From Okapia johnstoni (Eukaryota > Chordata > Mammalia > Artiodactyla > Giraffidae), in the NCBI GenBank assembly GCA_024291935.2, contig CM044314.1, positions 26,200,001-26,264,000 on the forward strand: a DNA stretch of 64,000 nt, in the 5' to 3' direction. Below the pieces are notes generated by a model. It ran no database searches, was not told the origin of the DNA, and saw nothing but the letters and a program-made list of their open reading frames with translations. Position 1 is the stretch's first letter; each line of letters starts with the position of its first letter. Positions 1-12,179 of the stretch are shown here, piece by piece. A program made the translations under genes and the position numbers.

Positions 1-217
1 TGAATTGGAGTCAGGTGGCCCTTGTGGCAAAGAATCTGCCTGCCAATGCAGGAGACGTAAAGAGATATGGGTTCGATCCCTGGGTTGGGAAGATCCTCTG
101 GAGAAGGGAGTCCCACCCCAGTATTCTTGCCTGGAGAATCCCGTGGACAGGGGAGGCTGGAGGGTTACAGTCCACAGGGTCCTAAAGAGTCAGACACGAC
201 TGAGTAACTTGGCACAC
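1..217 (+). repeat. Bov-tA SINE
   Basis: The tRNA-Glu-like head ('ggcaaagaatctgcc', box B 'gggttcgatccctgg') is followed by the BovB-derived body ending 'agagtcagacacgactgagt'. The 5' edge is at or before the window start. Confidence 0.9.
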
Positions 218-229
218 ATATAGGTGGAT

Positions 230-770
230 TACAATCTTGTGGGCTTTTTTTCCTTTTCCTTCTGCCACAGCTTGTTTCACTTTTCTTAATACATAGATGT
301 ATATATTTGGTTTTTTCCATATAGGTTATTACAGAGTGTGGAGTAAGTTTCCTTGTGTCACACAGAGGGTCTTGGTCATTTATTTTATAAATAGTAGTGT
401 GCATGTAAGTCTCAAGCAGCTCATTTCTCCACGCCCCTCATCTTTTTATCTTAGTAACTGAAAGCTTATTTTCTAAGTCTGTGAGGCTGTGTCTCCAGGC
501 AAGAAGTTCATTTTCATCCATCTTAGCTGACACCTAGAAGTGATCTCATACGACACTTGTCTCTCCCTGTCTCCCTTACTTCACTCGGAATGATCATCTG
601 TACTTTCTTTCCTGTGGCTCTGCTTGGCATTATTTCCTACTTTTTTATGGTTGAGAAATATTGCATTGTGTATATGCACCCTATTGTCTGTATACACTCA
701 TCTGTGCTTGTACAATTAACTTGATTCCCTGTTTTGGCTGTTGTATGTAGTGGGGCTGAAATTGCAGGGT
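230..770 (-). repeat. Old L1 3'-end fragment, antisense
   Basis: Antisense L1 3' sequence is recognisable by 'ccatataggttattacagag', 'gtgatctcata..acacttgtctctc' and 'gagaaatattgcattgtgtatatgc' in their usual order. It leads directly into the macrosatellite and may be the L1 part of a still earlier copy. Confidence 0.7.
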
Positions 771-789
771 TATCTGTCTCTTAAAATTT

Positions 790-1796
790 TGATTGTCTCA
801 ACTTCACCCCAGTCCAGACATGAGGCACACGCCTGCTCAAGCTCCAGGGATGGGATAGCAGCCTAATCAGGGAGGTTGAAGGGAATAAACTAGGCACTGC
901 TTTTTTTCCTTTTCTTTAATCTCATGCTATATTGGAGTATAGTTGATTTGCAGTTTTGTGCGTACTGTCAGGGTACAAGCGACTGATTCAGTTATGACAT
1001 ACTTTCAGTATATAAGCTTTCAGTTATATACATGCAGCATATCTGTTCTTTTTTGGATTCTTTTGCCATAGAGGTTATTGCAGAAGGTTGAGCAAAGTTC
1101 CACATCCTGCACATCAAGTCCTTGAGCATCTGTTAGAGATACAGATTTCTGTGTATATATAGAAGGAAGGAAGGAAGGAGGTAATCCTTTTGGATTATCT
1201 ATTACAGCTACAGATTTTTATATATATGTTGAAATATAATTGAAACCGACTTGAATGTTGGCTGTGTTTGGAATTTGTTTCTGCAATGCCGTTTCCTGAG
1301 GGGAGCTGTCATTAACAGAACTTCAGGTCTTATGAGTTAGAGGTGCCAGTAAGCACCGGTGGTCAAGTTGTAGTTACAGAAAATGTCCATAAGGTGGCAA
1401 CAATTTTCATGCCCAATTCTTCTTCCTGGGGCAACCAGAGCTTTAGGGAAAGTGGGCTTCTGGGAATGTGAATTCAAGTGGAATGTGCCTGAGCAAATAC
1501 TTATGAGCTTGTGTCTCACTACTTCTTCCCCCTAAAGCTTCACACCCCAAACCCCAGAATAACCCCAACCAGGACCACAGCACCCAGCTGAGGGTGCTAA
1601 TGTGCTGAGGAGGCTGCACTGTCAGTAAGAAGGCTTGAGTGAGAACCCCAGCACCAGGAGACCTGGAGGCTAGGTGACTTTTCCAAGGTCTTCAAAGCCA
1701 GAGGATCAGGACACCATCCTGTGGGTGCACTGGGAGCTGTGGTCCCAGCCAGATCAAAGCAGACAGTAGAGGTTTAACAGGTCACTTAATTAAGAG
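790..1796. repeat. Macrosatellite copy 1 (internally deleted)
   Basis: This copy is only about 1.0 kb. It jumps from the L1-like part (near 1,240, 'aattgaaaccgac') straight to the non-L1 landmark 'ttggctgtgtttggaattt', losing roughly 0.8 kb. A GGAA microsatellite lies at about 1,165-1,180. Confidence 0.75.
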
Positions 1797-1884
1797 CACC
1801 CTGTCTGGTCATTTCAACCCCACCACAGTCCAGCCATGAAAACCACAACTGCCCAGGCTCCAGGGATAGAACAGAGGCCAAGAG

Positions 1885-2190
1885 AGGTACATATTTCGTA
1901 TATGAAAATAGAATTTTCTACATTTAATATATGATAATATAAGTGTATATTTCATATATGGACTTTTCTATATTTCATGTATGAAAATATGGGGACATAT
2001 TTCATGTATGAAAATATGGTGACATATTTCATTTATGAAAGCAGAATTCCTATATTTCATGTATTAAAATATGGGGACACATTTCATACATGAAAGAAGA
2101 ATTTTGTATATTTCATGTATGGAAATATGGGGGCTTGTTTCCATATATGAATGTCAATTTTCCTATATTTCATATATGAAAAAATGGATA
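1885..2190. repeat. 57-bp AT-rich minisatellite, block 1
   Basis: About five diverged copies of a ~57-bp unit are built from two related ~28-bp halves, each carrying a small palindrome such as catatatg or catgtatg before 'aaaatatgg'. The same unit recurs at 3,745-4,110. Confidence 0.8.
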
Positions 2191-2324
2191 TATACATTTG
2201 TAGAGTGAACTCCTTTGCTATTGTTCTTTAAAGAAAAGAACCAATATTTTACTATAACTTATAGAGACACTAATTCTTACAACTTTGTATTGGGAAATCA
2301 TGCGTTTTACCTGGACTTGTAGGC

Positions 2325-2945
2325 CAATGGCTCTCAAACTTCAATGTGCTTCAGAATCACCTGGACAGCTTTGTGAAATGAGAATATCTCTTGCCATATT
2401 AATAAACAAAAAATGTCACAGCCATCAGTGATTTCTGGCCTCCAAATGTGAATGAGAGCTCCCCAAACTGCAGTCCAGGGGGTGCTGCCATCTCCCCCCA
2501 CGGTTATTTCTGAGGAGCTGGAGGAATGCAAGAAGCAAGGTGGGCAAGGAGATGGGATTGTCTCCAGATGGCTGAGGTGCATACAAAAGGGAATGAATTC
2601 AATGAGCCCAGAGGCTTGCATCTTCTCATACACAGAAAGGTAAATTCCTTAACTTGATACCTGATCTTTGATGTTCAGACTGCCTGTTCCCTGTGTTACA
2701 AACTTGTATATAGCCTGACTTCCCCCCTGCCTCCTTGGAGCAGTTTTCTCAGAGAGATACAGATGCTGTCTCCTGGGCTTGGAGTCCTAAACCTTCCCAC
2801 CAAATAAAATAACTCTCTACTTTCAGGTTGTGACTATAGTTTTTAGTCGACAGCTTATTAACTCACATTGTCACACTGCAGGACCAGAGGTTCTGATTTA
2901 GTAGATTTGCACAAACCAGTCCAGGAACCATAATGAAAATCATTG
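2325..2945 (+). repeat. MER5A-like DNA transposon remnant split by an LTR
   Basis: The left part (2,325-2,376, 'ctcaaacttcaatgtgcttc', 'agaatcacctgga') and the right part (about 2,873-2,945, 'gaggttctgatttagtag') are consecutive MER5A sequence. About 0.5 kb of LTR-like sequence separates them. Confidence 0.65.
2377..2872 (+). mobile_element. Solo LTR, class I-like, sense
   Basis: The insertion begins TGAGAATATC. It has a TATA-like 'gtatatagcctg' near 2,706, 'ccaccaaataaaataactc' (polyadenylation signal) near 2,799, and a short U5-like tail. It is about 0.5 kb with no coding sequence. The ends are uncertain by about 20 bases. Confidence 0.55.
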
Positions 2946-3289
2946 TGCCTTTTTACTTAAGATAACTCTTCTAACCCAAGTATACTGTTTTACATCTTAA
3001 CAGGCATAAAAGTTTTCATCTGAAACAAGAAGATTTCTAAGTGACTTCTTCATTAGGGCATTCTGAACTGAAATCAAAATGTAAGCATCAAAAATAACAT
3101 TAAGTAAAGTGTTTTCTCAGAGAACATAGAGAAAATCAAGTTAAAAAACTATATGTATCCTGTAGTTAGAGTAATTGCTTGATTTGACTAATTAGTTCTT
3201 TGTGAAACAAAAATAGAGTAAATCTACCTTATGTGATTTTTAAAAATCATGTGATAATTAGTTTTTGATTAAATCTTCTATTTTTAAAA

Positions 3290-4345
3290 TTTTCCCATTT
3301 TTATTTTGCTAATTTTTTCCTGTTGATTGTTTTTCCTGTTTGTAGCTAGCCATCAACTATTTTTTTTAAATGAAGTACAGTTAATTTACATTACTGTATT
3401 TGCCTTGAGTGTACAACCTAGTGATTCAATGTTTTTAGGAACCCTACTCCATTGAAAGTTATTACCAACAATGGGTATATTTCCCTCTGCTGTACACTAT
3501 ATCCTTGTAGCTTATTTATTTTATTCATAGTGGTTTGTATCCCTTAATCCCCTACCCCTATCTTGCTTCTCCCACTTCTACTTTCCCTATTAGTTCTTTA
3601 TATCTGTGCATCTGTTTCTTCATAGACAATATCATTTGTGTCATATTTTAATTTCCACATGTAAGTGATATCATATGGTATTTGTCTTTGTGTTTCTCAC
3701 TTACTTCACTTTGATACACTTTGGGATTATGTGTCTGAAAATCTTTTCTATATTTCATGTATGAAATATGGGTGGATATTTCCATATATGAAAATAGGAT
3801 TTTATATATATCATATAAAAACACATGGGTGTATATATCCATATATGAAAATCAAATTTTCTATATGTCATATGTGAAAGCATTGGTTCATATTTCCATA
3901 CAATCAAATAGAGTTTTCTATATTTCCTATAGGAAACTGTGGGTGAACATTTCCATATATGAAAATCAAATTTTCTATGTTTCCTGTATGAAAATTTGCA
4001 TGTATATTTCCATATAAGAAAATAAAAGTTTTGTATTTTCTGTTTGAAATATGCGTGTGTATTTCCACATGTGAAAATCTTACTTTCTATATTTCCTTTA
4101 TGAAAATATGAGTTCAGATTCAAGGTTATGCTCTCAATAGTTTTTTTCCTGGGAAGCGGAGACTATCCCTTATAGAGGATGTTGTCAATGTACATTCCCA
4201 CCCACAGATAGGGGTGTTCCCTTTCGTCCAGGATCTCTCCTGCCTTTATTGTTTGTGAACTTGTGAAGGTGCCCATTGTGAATGGTGGGGTTTGATTTCT
4301 AGTTGTCATTTCCGCGATAATTAACAACGTTGAGCATCTTGTCCC
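3290..4345 (-). repeat. L1 3'-end fragment, antisense, interrupted by minisatellite
   Basis: The L1 landmarks 'gtgatatcatatggtatttg' and 'ttcccacccacagataggg' and 'cattgtgaatggtggggttt' are in order on the minus strand. The 57-bp minisatellite lies between them at 3,745-4,110. This is the L1 part of macrosatellite copy 2. Confidence 0.75.
3745..4110. repeat. 57-bp AT-rich minisatellite, block 2
   Basis: Units start near 3,746, 3,803, 3,859, 3,916, 3,974, 4,032 and 4,087, a period of 56-58 bp. Each holds two halves with catatatgaaaa-type palindromes. Because the period is close to 57 (a multiple of 3), both strands show open frames of 86-122 codons rich in Tyr, Ile and Phe; these are not genes. 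Confidence 0.85.
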
Positions 4346-4966
4346 GTGAGGCAGTGTGGTATTTTATTTAAATTTATTTTTAAAGAGTGTGAGGAAAATT
4401 TACCATTGGCAAGTGGCTTTTAGATAGTTTTGGAATTTACTTCAGCAATTCCTGTCCCAGGACATTTCCCAAGGGCAGCTGGCATTAACAGTTAGCAGCA
4501 GCAGCAGCAGGCCTAGTAAGAGGTGCCAGGAAGCACCAGGGGTCAAGTTGCAGTTACAGGAGAATTCCACAAGGCGGCAGCACTTTTCCAAGCCCGCCTT
4601 TGGTTCCTGAGGCGAACAGAGCCTTAGGGAAAGTTGGCTTCCTGGACTCTGAAATAGAGTGGAATGTGCCTGAGCACACCAGAGAGGGCGTGAGTCTCAC
4701 TACTGTTTCCCCCTAAAGCATCTCACAAACACCCCGTCCAGACTAATCCCTTTGGGGTCCACATTACACTGCTGAGAGTGTTTCAGTGCTAGGAGGCTGC
4801 ACTCTCAGGAAGGAGGCTTGAATGGGATCCCAAGCACCTGTAGAGGTTGAGCCTAGCTGAATTTGCTTGAAATTTGCCTTGAAATTCCTCGGGGCCTTGA
4901 TGCCACATGGGACTCTTGTCCAAGCCAGACATTGCACACAGTAGATGTTTAAAGAGTGTTCAACCC

Positions 4967-6957
4967 AGGGCATCCTGCTAGTTTGTGTTGAGTCCATCCC
5001 AGTTCAGCAGTGGGAGCCTGGCCTGCTTTGCCTCCAGGGATGGGATAGCCTCCCAAGTCAGGGAGGTTGGCATAATACAGTAGGCACTGCTTTTCTTCCC
5101 TTTTCTTTAACATCTTGCCGGTACTACATGTAGTACAGTCCATTTGCCATACTGTGATTATTGTTACCAAACAGCAGCCTGATTCAGATATTAGGTCATC
5201 TATGGCGTATCTCTATGGTATCGGGGTTGTTTTGCCTCAGAATTTCTAGCAGAGTGGTGAGCCTCAGGTTGTCATGCCGTTTCTACCTCAGATATACCTT
5301 CCTGGGAATAGAAAGCAGGAAGATAGAAGATAATATTTGTGGATTATTTCTTAGAGCTGCAGATTTCTGTGTCTATGTGGATGGAAAGAAGGAAGGGGGA
5401 GGATAATCCATATGGATGATTTATTATAGGTACAGCATCGTTGTTGCTTCAGGTACTTGCCCCCTAATTGGTACCAGACCCTGAAAGTTTCTTACTTATT
5501 TTTTTCCCCAAAGCTGTTTGTTTGACGTTGAATTCTCAGAGTCTCTTTCTGGGCTGTCAATTTGTTGACTTCTATGTCTGTTCTCACCTGGCCTAGATGA
5601 GACCTCCTGTACCAGGATCTTCCTCTGCCTCACTGACTTCCCGTTCCCTATGATCCTTCACGGTCCATCCCTGTTTATCCCAGTGTTATAATTCCCTAAT
5701 TTCAGTGTCTGATTTTTATGAGTGAGAAATAGCCAACCGGCTCTATATACCAGTATTTCTTTAACCGTTAGTCACTCACTGGGGATTTTTCAGGCTGCGT
5801 GTCTTGGTTTTTGGAAGGAAGCAGCACTGGTTGTTTGTGGGGTGCATGTGCCTTTTGATCGATGGTGTTCTCAAGACATGGACCAAGGTATGGGATGTCA
5901 GATCCTAGGCTTAGCCTGACTTGATGGATTTTTTCCAGACATTTGGTGACTGGCCATTCTAGTGGCTGCTACCAATGTATATTCCCAGCGAAGGCCTAAG
6001 GGGATTCTTTTTCCTTCAGACTCTCTCCCAAATTTATTGCCTGTAGACTTGTAATGTTGGCCATTGAGAGTATTGCGATTTGATTTCCCAGTTTCCTTTT
6101 GATTGGCGTTTCTGCAGAAATCAGGGATGCTGTGCATCTTGTTTGGTGGGGGAGGTTTGGCTGTGTCTGTACTTTTCATTTTCTCTTTAGAGGTATGAGG
6201 ACAGTTTACCTTTGGCAGTTAGCTTCCTGAATGTCGGCTGTGTTTGGATTTTATTTCTCAGGTGTCAGCCACAGGACATTCTTGAAGGCAGCTCTCATTA
6301 ACGGAACCCCTGTCCTGTGCTTAGTCACTCAGTCATGTCCAACTCTTTGCGACCCAATGGACTATAGCTCACCAGGCTCCTCTGTCCATGGGGATTCTCC
6401 AGGCAAGAATACTGGAGTGGGTTGTCATGCCTTCCTCCAGGGGATCTTGCAACCCAGGGATTGAAGCCAGGTCTCCGCGTTGCAGGTGGGTTCTTTACCA
6501 ACTGAGCCACCAGGGAAGCCCAACAGAACCCCAGGCCTTGTGAATTGAGGTGCCTGTGAGCAAGAATGATCATGTTGTAGTTACAAAATATGTCCACAAG
6601 GTGGCAGCACTTTTTCATGCCCATCTTTGGCTCCTGGGGTCTTGAGCCTTAGGGCAAGCTGGGTGTGGAGTGGAATGTGACTGAGCAAATAGGGCTTGAG
6701 TCTCACTACTTTTTCCCGCTAACGCATCTCTCCGAACGGCTCATCCAGACTAATCCCTACAGGGTCCACAGTACACTGCTGAGGGTGCTTAGGTGTTAGG
6801 AGGCTGCACTCGCAGGAAGGTCCTGGATCCACAGCACCAGGAGAGCTTAAGGCTAGTTGAATTTTGCTTTGAAATTCTTCAGGGCCTTGATACCACGCAG
6901 AACTCTTGTTCCAGGCAGACGATGCACACAGTAGACCTTTAGAAGGTGTTCAGCGAA
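4967..6957. repeat. Macrosatellite copy 3
   Basis: This is a full copy interrupted by one antisense Bov-tA SINE at 6,311-6,521, which has a target-site duplication. Without the SINE it is about 1.78 kb. It shows the complete order of non-L1, L1-like and non-L1 sequence. Confidence 0.8.
6311..6521 (-). repeat. Bov-tA SINE, antisense
   Basis: A complete copy from 'gtcactcagtcatgtccaac' to the tRNA head 'ctgagccaccagggaagcc', flanked by diverged copies of AACGGAACCCC. Confidence 0.92.
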
Positions 6958-7047
6958 GGGCACCCTGCCAGGCTGTTTCGACTCCACCCCAGATCAGAAG
7001 TGGAATCTAAGCTTGCTCAGGGATGCAACAGCATCCCGAGTCAAGGA

Positions 7048-7241
7048 AAGTGAAAGTGAAAGTCACTCAGTCGTGTCCAACTCTTTGTGAACCCATGGTC
7101 TATACAGTCCATGGAATTCTCCAGGCTTGAATACTGGTAGGTAGCTGTTCCCTTTGCCAGGGGATCTTCCCAACCCAGGGATCGAACCCAGGTCTCCAGC
7201 ATTGTGGGTGGATTCTTTACCATGTGAGCCACCAGGGAATC
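7048..7241 (-). repeat. Bov-tA SINE, antisense
   Basis: It begins 'gaaagtgaaagtcactcagtc' and ends 'gagccaccagggaatccc', flanked by cgagtcaagga and caagtcaggga as a diverged target-site duplication. Confidence 0.9.
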
Positions 7242-8513
7242 CCAAGTCAGGGAGGTGGGACAGAATACAGTCGGCACTGCTCTCTTTCTCTTTTCTTTAA
7301 CATCTTGCCAATACCATCTGTAGCATTGTTGATTTGCCATACTGTGATTATTGTATCCGAACGGCTGCTCATTCAGGTATTAAGTCATCTATGCTATATC
7401 TCTATGCTTTTTTCAATCTTTTTGCCATAGAAGGTTGAACAGAGTGGTGAGCATCAGGTCCTCATACCTCTCCCACCTCAGATACACTTTTCTGTGAATA
7501 GAAAACAGGAAGAAAGGTAATTTTTGTGGATTATCTCTTAGAGCTACAGATTTCTGTGTCTATGTGGATGGAAGAGAAGAAGGAAAATAATCCAAGTGGA
7601 TGATTTATTACAGGTACAGACTTCTTGTTGCTTTAGATACTTACCCCCTAATCCATTCCAGGCCATCCTCTTTATTTATTTTTTCCCCAAACCATTAGTT
7701 TGACTTTAAATTCTCAGAATCTCTTTCTGGGATGTCAATTAAATGATTTGTCTGTCTGATCTCATGTGGTTTAGATGAGACCTCATATACCACGATCTTC
7801 CTCTGCCCTACCAACTTCTCTTTGCCTATGATCCTTCAAGGTCCATCCCTGTGTCTTCCAGGGTTATAATTCCCTATTTTCATTATCTGCTTTTTAAGAG
7901 TTAGAAATAGTCTACCAGATGTATGTACCACATCTTACTTAAGCTTTAATCTCTTTTGGGGGGTTTTGCAGGCTGCATTCTTGCCAGGAAGCAGGGCTTG
8001 GAAGGAAGCAGTGCTGGAGGTTCGTTGGGATGCATGTGCCTCTTGGTCGATTGTGTTCTCAGGAAATAGGCCAAGGAGCAGGAATGTCAGATCCTAGGCT
8101 TAGACCGACCTGATAGTTGTTTTTGGTATCTGTCCATTCCGGGGGCTGCTGCCAATATATATTCTCAACAACAGCTTAGGAGGATTCTTTGTCCTCCAGA
8201 CTCTCTCCCCTGTTTATTGCCTGTAGACTTGTAAAAATGGCCATTGTGAGTGTTGCGGTCTGCTTTCCCAGTGTCCTTTTGATTGGCTTTCCTGCAGTAA
8301 TCTGGAAGGCTGAGCATCTTGTTTGGTGGGGGAAGTTTGGGTGTGTATGTGCTTTTCTTTTTTTTTTTTTTTCTCCTTAAAGGTAGTGAGGACAATTTAC
8401 CTTTGGCAGCTGGCTTCTGGCATATCAGTTATATTTGGAATTTATTTCTCAGGTGCCAGCCATAGAACATTTCTTGAGGGCAGCTGTAATTAACGGAACC
8501 CCAAAACCTTGTA

Positions 8514-8720
8514 GGAGCCCCTGGTGGCTCAGAGACTAAAGAGTTGGCCTGCAGTGCAGGAAACCTAGATTCGATCCCTAGGTCAGGAAGATCCCCTGGA
8601 GAAGGAAATGGCAACCCACTCCAGTATTCTTACCTGGAGAATCCCATGGACGGAGGAGCCTGGCAGGCTACAGTCCATGGGGTCACAAAGAGTCGGACAC
8701 GACTGTGTGACTTCACTTTC
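8514..8720 (+). repeat. Bov-tA SINE, sense
   Basis: The tRNA-like head 'cccctggtggctcagagac' and box B 'gattcgatccctagg' lead to 'agagtcggacacgactg'. It splits the 'accttgtgaattg' landmark of the macrosatellite. Confidence 0.92.
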
Positions 8721-9164
8721 AAGGCCTTGTGAATTGAGGTGCCTGTGAGCAAGGGTGATCATGTTGTAGTTACAGAAAACGTCCACAAGGAGGCAGCACT
8801 TTTCCATGTCCACTCTGGTTCCTGGGGGCAAGCAGTGCCTTAGGGCCAACTGACTTCCTGCGGTGTGAAATAGGGTGGAATGTGCCTGAGCAAACAGGAA
8901 AGGACTTGAGTCTCACTACTTTTACCCCTGAAGCATCTCACAAGCAGCCCATCCTGACTAATCCCTTCAGGGTCCACAGTACCCTGCTGAGGGTGCTTAG
9001 GTGCTAAGAGGCTACACTCTCAGGAAGGTTCTGGATCCACAGCACCAGTAGAGTTTGAGGCTAGCTAAATTTTCCCTGAAATTCCTCAGGGCCTTGATGT
9101 CACACGACTCTCTTCCCAGCAAGACATAGCACAGAATAGACCTTTAAAAAGTGTTCAGCGAAGG

Positions 9165-12100
9165 GCATCCTGCCAGGCTGTGTTGACCCCAACCCAGTTC
9201 AGCAGTGGGACCCAAGCCTGCTCAGCCTCCAGGGATGGAATAGCATCCCAAGTCATGGAAGTTGGACACACTATAGTAGGCACTGCTTGTCTTCCCTTTT
9301 CTTTAACATCTTGCCAAAGCCTCCTGCAGCATAACCCATTTGCCGTACTGTGATTACTGTCAACAAATAGCCACCTGATTCAGGTATTAAGTCAAGTACG
9401 GGGTATCTCTATGGTTTTGGGACTTTTTGACTTAGAAAGTCCAGCAGAGTGGTGAACATCAGGTCTTTGTACCTTTTCTACCTCAGATATATTTTTCTGT
9501 GAATAGAAAGCAGGAAGATAGGAGATAATTTTTGTGGATTATCTCTTAGAGCTACAGATGTCTGTGTATATGCTGATGAAAGGGAGGAATGAGGATAATC
9601 ATTGTGGATGATTTAATACAGGTACAGATTTGTTTTCGCTTTAGGTTCAGTTCAGTTCAGTAGCTCAGTCATGTCTGACTCTTTGTGACCCCATGGACTG
9701 CAGCATGCCAGGCTTCCCTGTCCATCACCAACTCCCGGAGCTTGCTCAAACTCATGTCCATCAAGTTGGTGATGCCACCCAACCATCTCATCCTCTTGTC
9801 CCTTCTTCTCCTGCCTTCAATCTTACCCAGCATCAGGGTCTTTTCCAGTGAGTCAGTTCTTCACACCAGGTGGCCAAAGTATTGGAGCTTGAGCTTCAGC
9901 ATCAGTCCTTCCAGTGAATATTCAGGACTGATTTCCTTTAGGATTGACTGGTTTGATCTCTGTGCTGTCCAAGGGACTCTGAAGAGTCTTCTCCAATACC
10001 ACAGTTCAAAAGCATTTTTTTTGTGCTCATTTTTCTTTATAGTCCAGCTGTCACATCCATACACGACTACTGGAAAAATCATAGCTTTGACTAGATGGGC
10101 CTTTGTTGGCAAAGTAATGTCTCTGCTTTTTAATATGCTGTCTAGGTTTGTCATAGCTTTTCTTCCAGGGAGGAATCGTCTTTTAATTTCACGTCTGCAG
10201 TCACCATCTGCAGTGATTTTGGAGCCTAAGAAAATAAAGTCTGTCACTGTTTCCATTCTTTCCCTATCTATTTGCCATGAAGTGATGGGACTGGGTGCCA
10301 TGATCTTAGTTTTTTGAATGTTGAGTTGTAAGCCAGCTTTTTCACTCTGCTCTTTCATCAAGAGGCCCTTTAGTTTCTCTTCATTTTCTGCCATAAGGGT
10401 AGTGTCATCTGCATATATGACATTATTGATATTTCTCCTGGCAATCTTGTTTCTAGTTTGTACTTCATTCTGTCCAGCATTTTGCATGATGTACCCTGCA
10501 TATAAGTTAAATAAGCAGGGTGACAATATACAGCCTTGACGTACTCCTTTCCTAATTTGGAACAAGTCCATTGTTCCAGGTCCAGTTCTAACTGTTGCTT
10601 CTTGACCTGCATACAGATTTCTCAGGGGGCAGGTAAGGTGGCCTTGTATTCCCATCTCTTGAAGAATTTTCCACAGTTTGTTGTGATCCACACAAAGGCT
10701 TTAGCGTAGTCAATGAAGCAGAAGATATTTTCTGGAATTCTCTTGCTTTTTCTATGATTCGACGGATGTTGGTGTTTTTATCTCTGGTTCCTACGCCTTT
10801 TCTAAATTCAGCTAGAACACCTGGAAGTTCTCGATTCATGTACTGTTGAAGACTAGCGTGGAGAATTTTGAGTATTACTTTGCTAGTGTGTGAGATGAGT
10901 GCAATTGTGTGGTAGTTTGAACATTCTTTAGGTACTTAACCCTAATTCGTCCCAGGCCCTTCACTTTATTTATATCTCTGAAATTGTATGTTTGACTTTG
11001 TATTCTCAGAGTCTGTTTCTGGAATGTCAATTTGTTGACTTGTGTTTTCATTTGCCCTAGAGGAGACCTCATATTCCAGGATCTTCCTCTACCTGACTGA
11101 CTTTCCTTTGTCTATGATACTTCAAGGTCCATCCCTGTGTCTCCCAGTGGTATAATTCCCCAATTTCAGTGTCTATTTTTTATGAGTTAGAAATATTCTA
11201 ACAGATATATGTACTATATCTTGTTTAAGGTTTAATCTCATTGGGGTTTTTGCTGCAAGGAAGCAGTGCTGCAGGTTTAATTGATGGTGTTCTCACGATA
11301 TAGGCCAGTTTGTGTGACTGTCAGATAGCAGGCTGAGCCTGACTTGATAGTTTTTTCAGGCATTTGGAGACTGTCCATTCTACTGGCTGCTGCCAGCGTC
11401 TATTCCCATCGATAGCCTAGGGAGTTTCTTTTTCCTCCAGACCTTCTCCCACATGTATTGCCTGCAGACTTGTGATGCCGGCCACTGTGAGTGTTGAGAT
11501 TTGATTTCCCAGTGTCCTTTTGATTGGCATTCCTGCAGCAGTGAGGGATGCTGGCGTCTTGTTTGGTGGGGGAGTTTTGTGTGTGATTATTCCTTTTTTT
11601 TTTTATCTTAAAGGGTGTGAGGACAATTTACTTTTGGCGATTGGCTTCCTGCAATCTTGGCTGTTACTGGAATTTATTTATCTCTGCTGGCCACAGGACA
11701 TTACCGCAGTTGTCATTAACGGAACATCAACCCTTGTGAACTGAGGTGCCTGTGAGCAAGGGTGATCATGTTGTAGTTACAGAAAATGTCCACAAGGAGG
11801 CAGCACTTTTGCATGCCCACTTTTGGTTCCTGGGGTCAGCCAGAGCCTTGAGGACAGTTGTCTTCCTGGGTTGTGAAATAGACTAGAATGTGCCTGAGCA
11901 AACACAACAGGGCTTGAGTTTTACTACCTTTCCCCTCCGAAGCTTCTCACAAACACCCCATCCAGACTAATCCCTTCAGGGACTACAGTACACTAATGAG
12001 GGTGCTTCTGTGCTAGGAGGCTACACTCTCAGGAAGGAGGCTTGAGCTGGGATCCCAAGCAACAGGAGAGTTTGAGGCTAGCTGAATTTTGCCTTTTAAT

Positions 12101-12179
12101 TCCTCAGGATCTTGATGCCATGCAGGACTCTTCCCAGCCAGATGTAGCACACAGTAGATCTTTAAAAATTGTTCATGAA
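9165..12179. repeat. Macrosatellite copy 5
   Basis: This is a full copy split by an antisense BovB at 9,647-10,925. The 8-bp duplication CTTTAGGT flanks the BovB, and the unit reads on normally at 'ggtacttaaccc'. Net length is about 1.73 kb. Confidence 0.82.
9647..10925 (-). mobile_element. BovB (RTE) LINE, 5'-truncated, antisense
   Basis: A 1.28-kb element lies between identical CTTTAGGT target-site duplications (9,639-9,646 and 10,926-10,933). The minus strand holds a 276-codon open frame (9,861-10,691) of reverse transcriptase with the YADD catalytic motif, followed by the C-terminal domain. Upstream sequence up to 10,839 continues in another frame, so the reverse transcriptase is frameshifted, and the endonuclease part is missing. 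It cannot mobilise itself. Confidence 0.93.

Larger units (their letters stand above)
1797..4966. repeat. Macrosatellite copy 2 (expanded by insertions)
   Basis: This copy starts and ends with the common landmarks but is 3.2 kb long. It has gained two blocks of a 57-bp AT-rich minisatellite, a MER5A remnant split by an LTR, and extra L1 sequence. The non-L1 part resumes near 4,440, with a (CAG)5 run at about 4,497-4,511. Confidence 0.7.
6958..9164. repeat. Macrosatellite copy 4
   Basis: This is a full copy carrying two SINEs (7,048-7,241 antisense and 8,514-8,720 sense). Subtracting them leaves about 1.8 kb. The sense SINE sits in the conserved 'accccaggccttgtgaattg' landmark. Confidence 0.8.

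Noticed and set aside
3755..4123. 122-codon minus-strand Tyr/Lys-rich frame
   Set aside because: It is produced by the 57-bp minisatellite, whose period is a multiple of three.
9685..10317. 210-codon plus-strand frame
   Set aside because: It is the antisense shadow of the BovB reverse transcriptase fragment.
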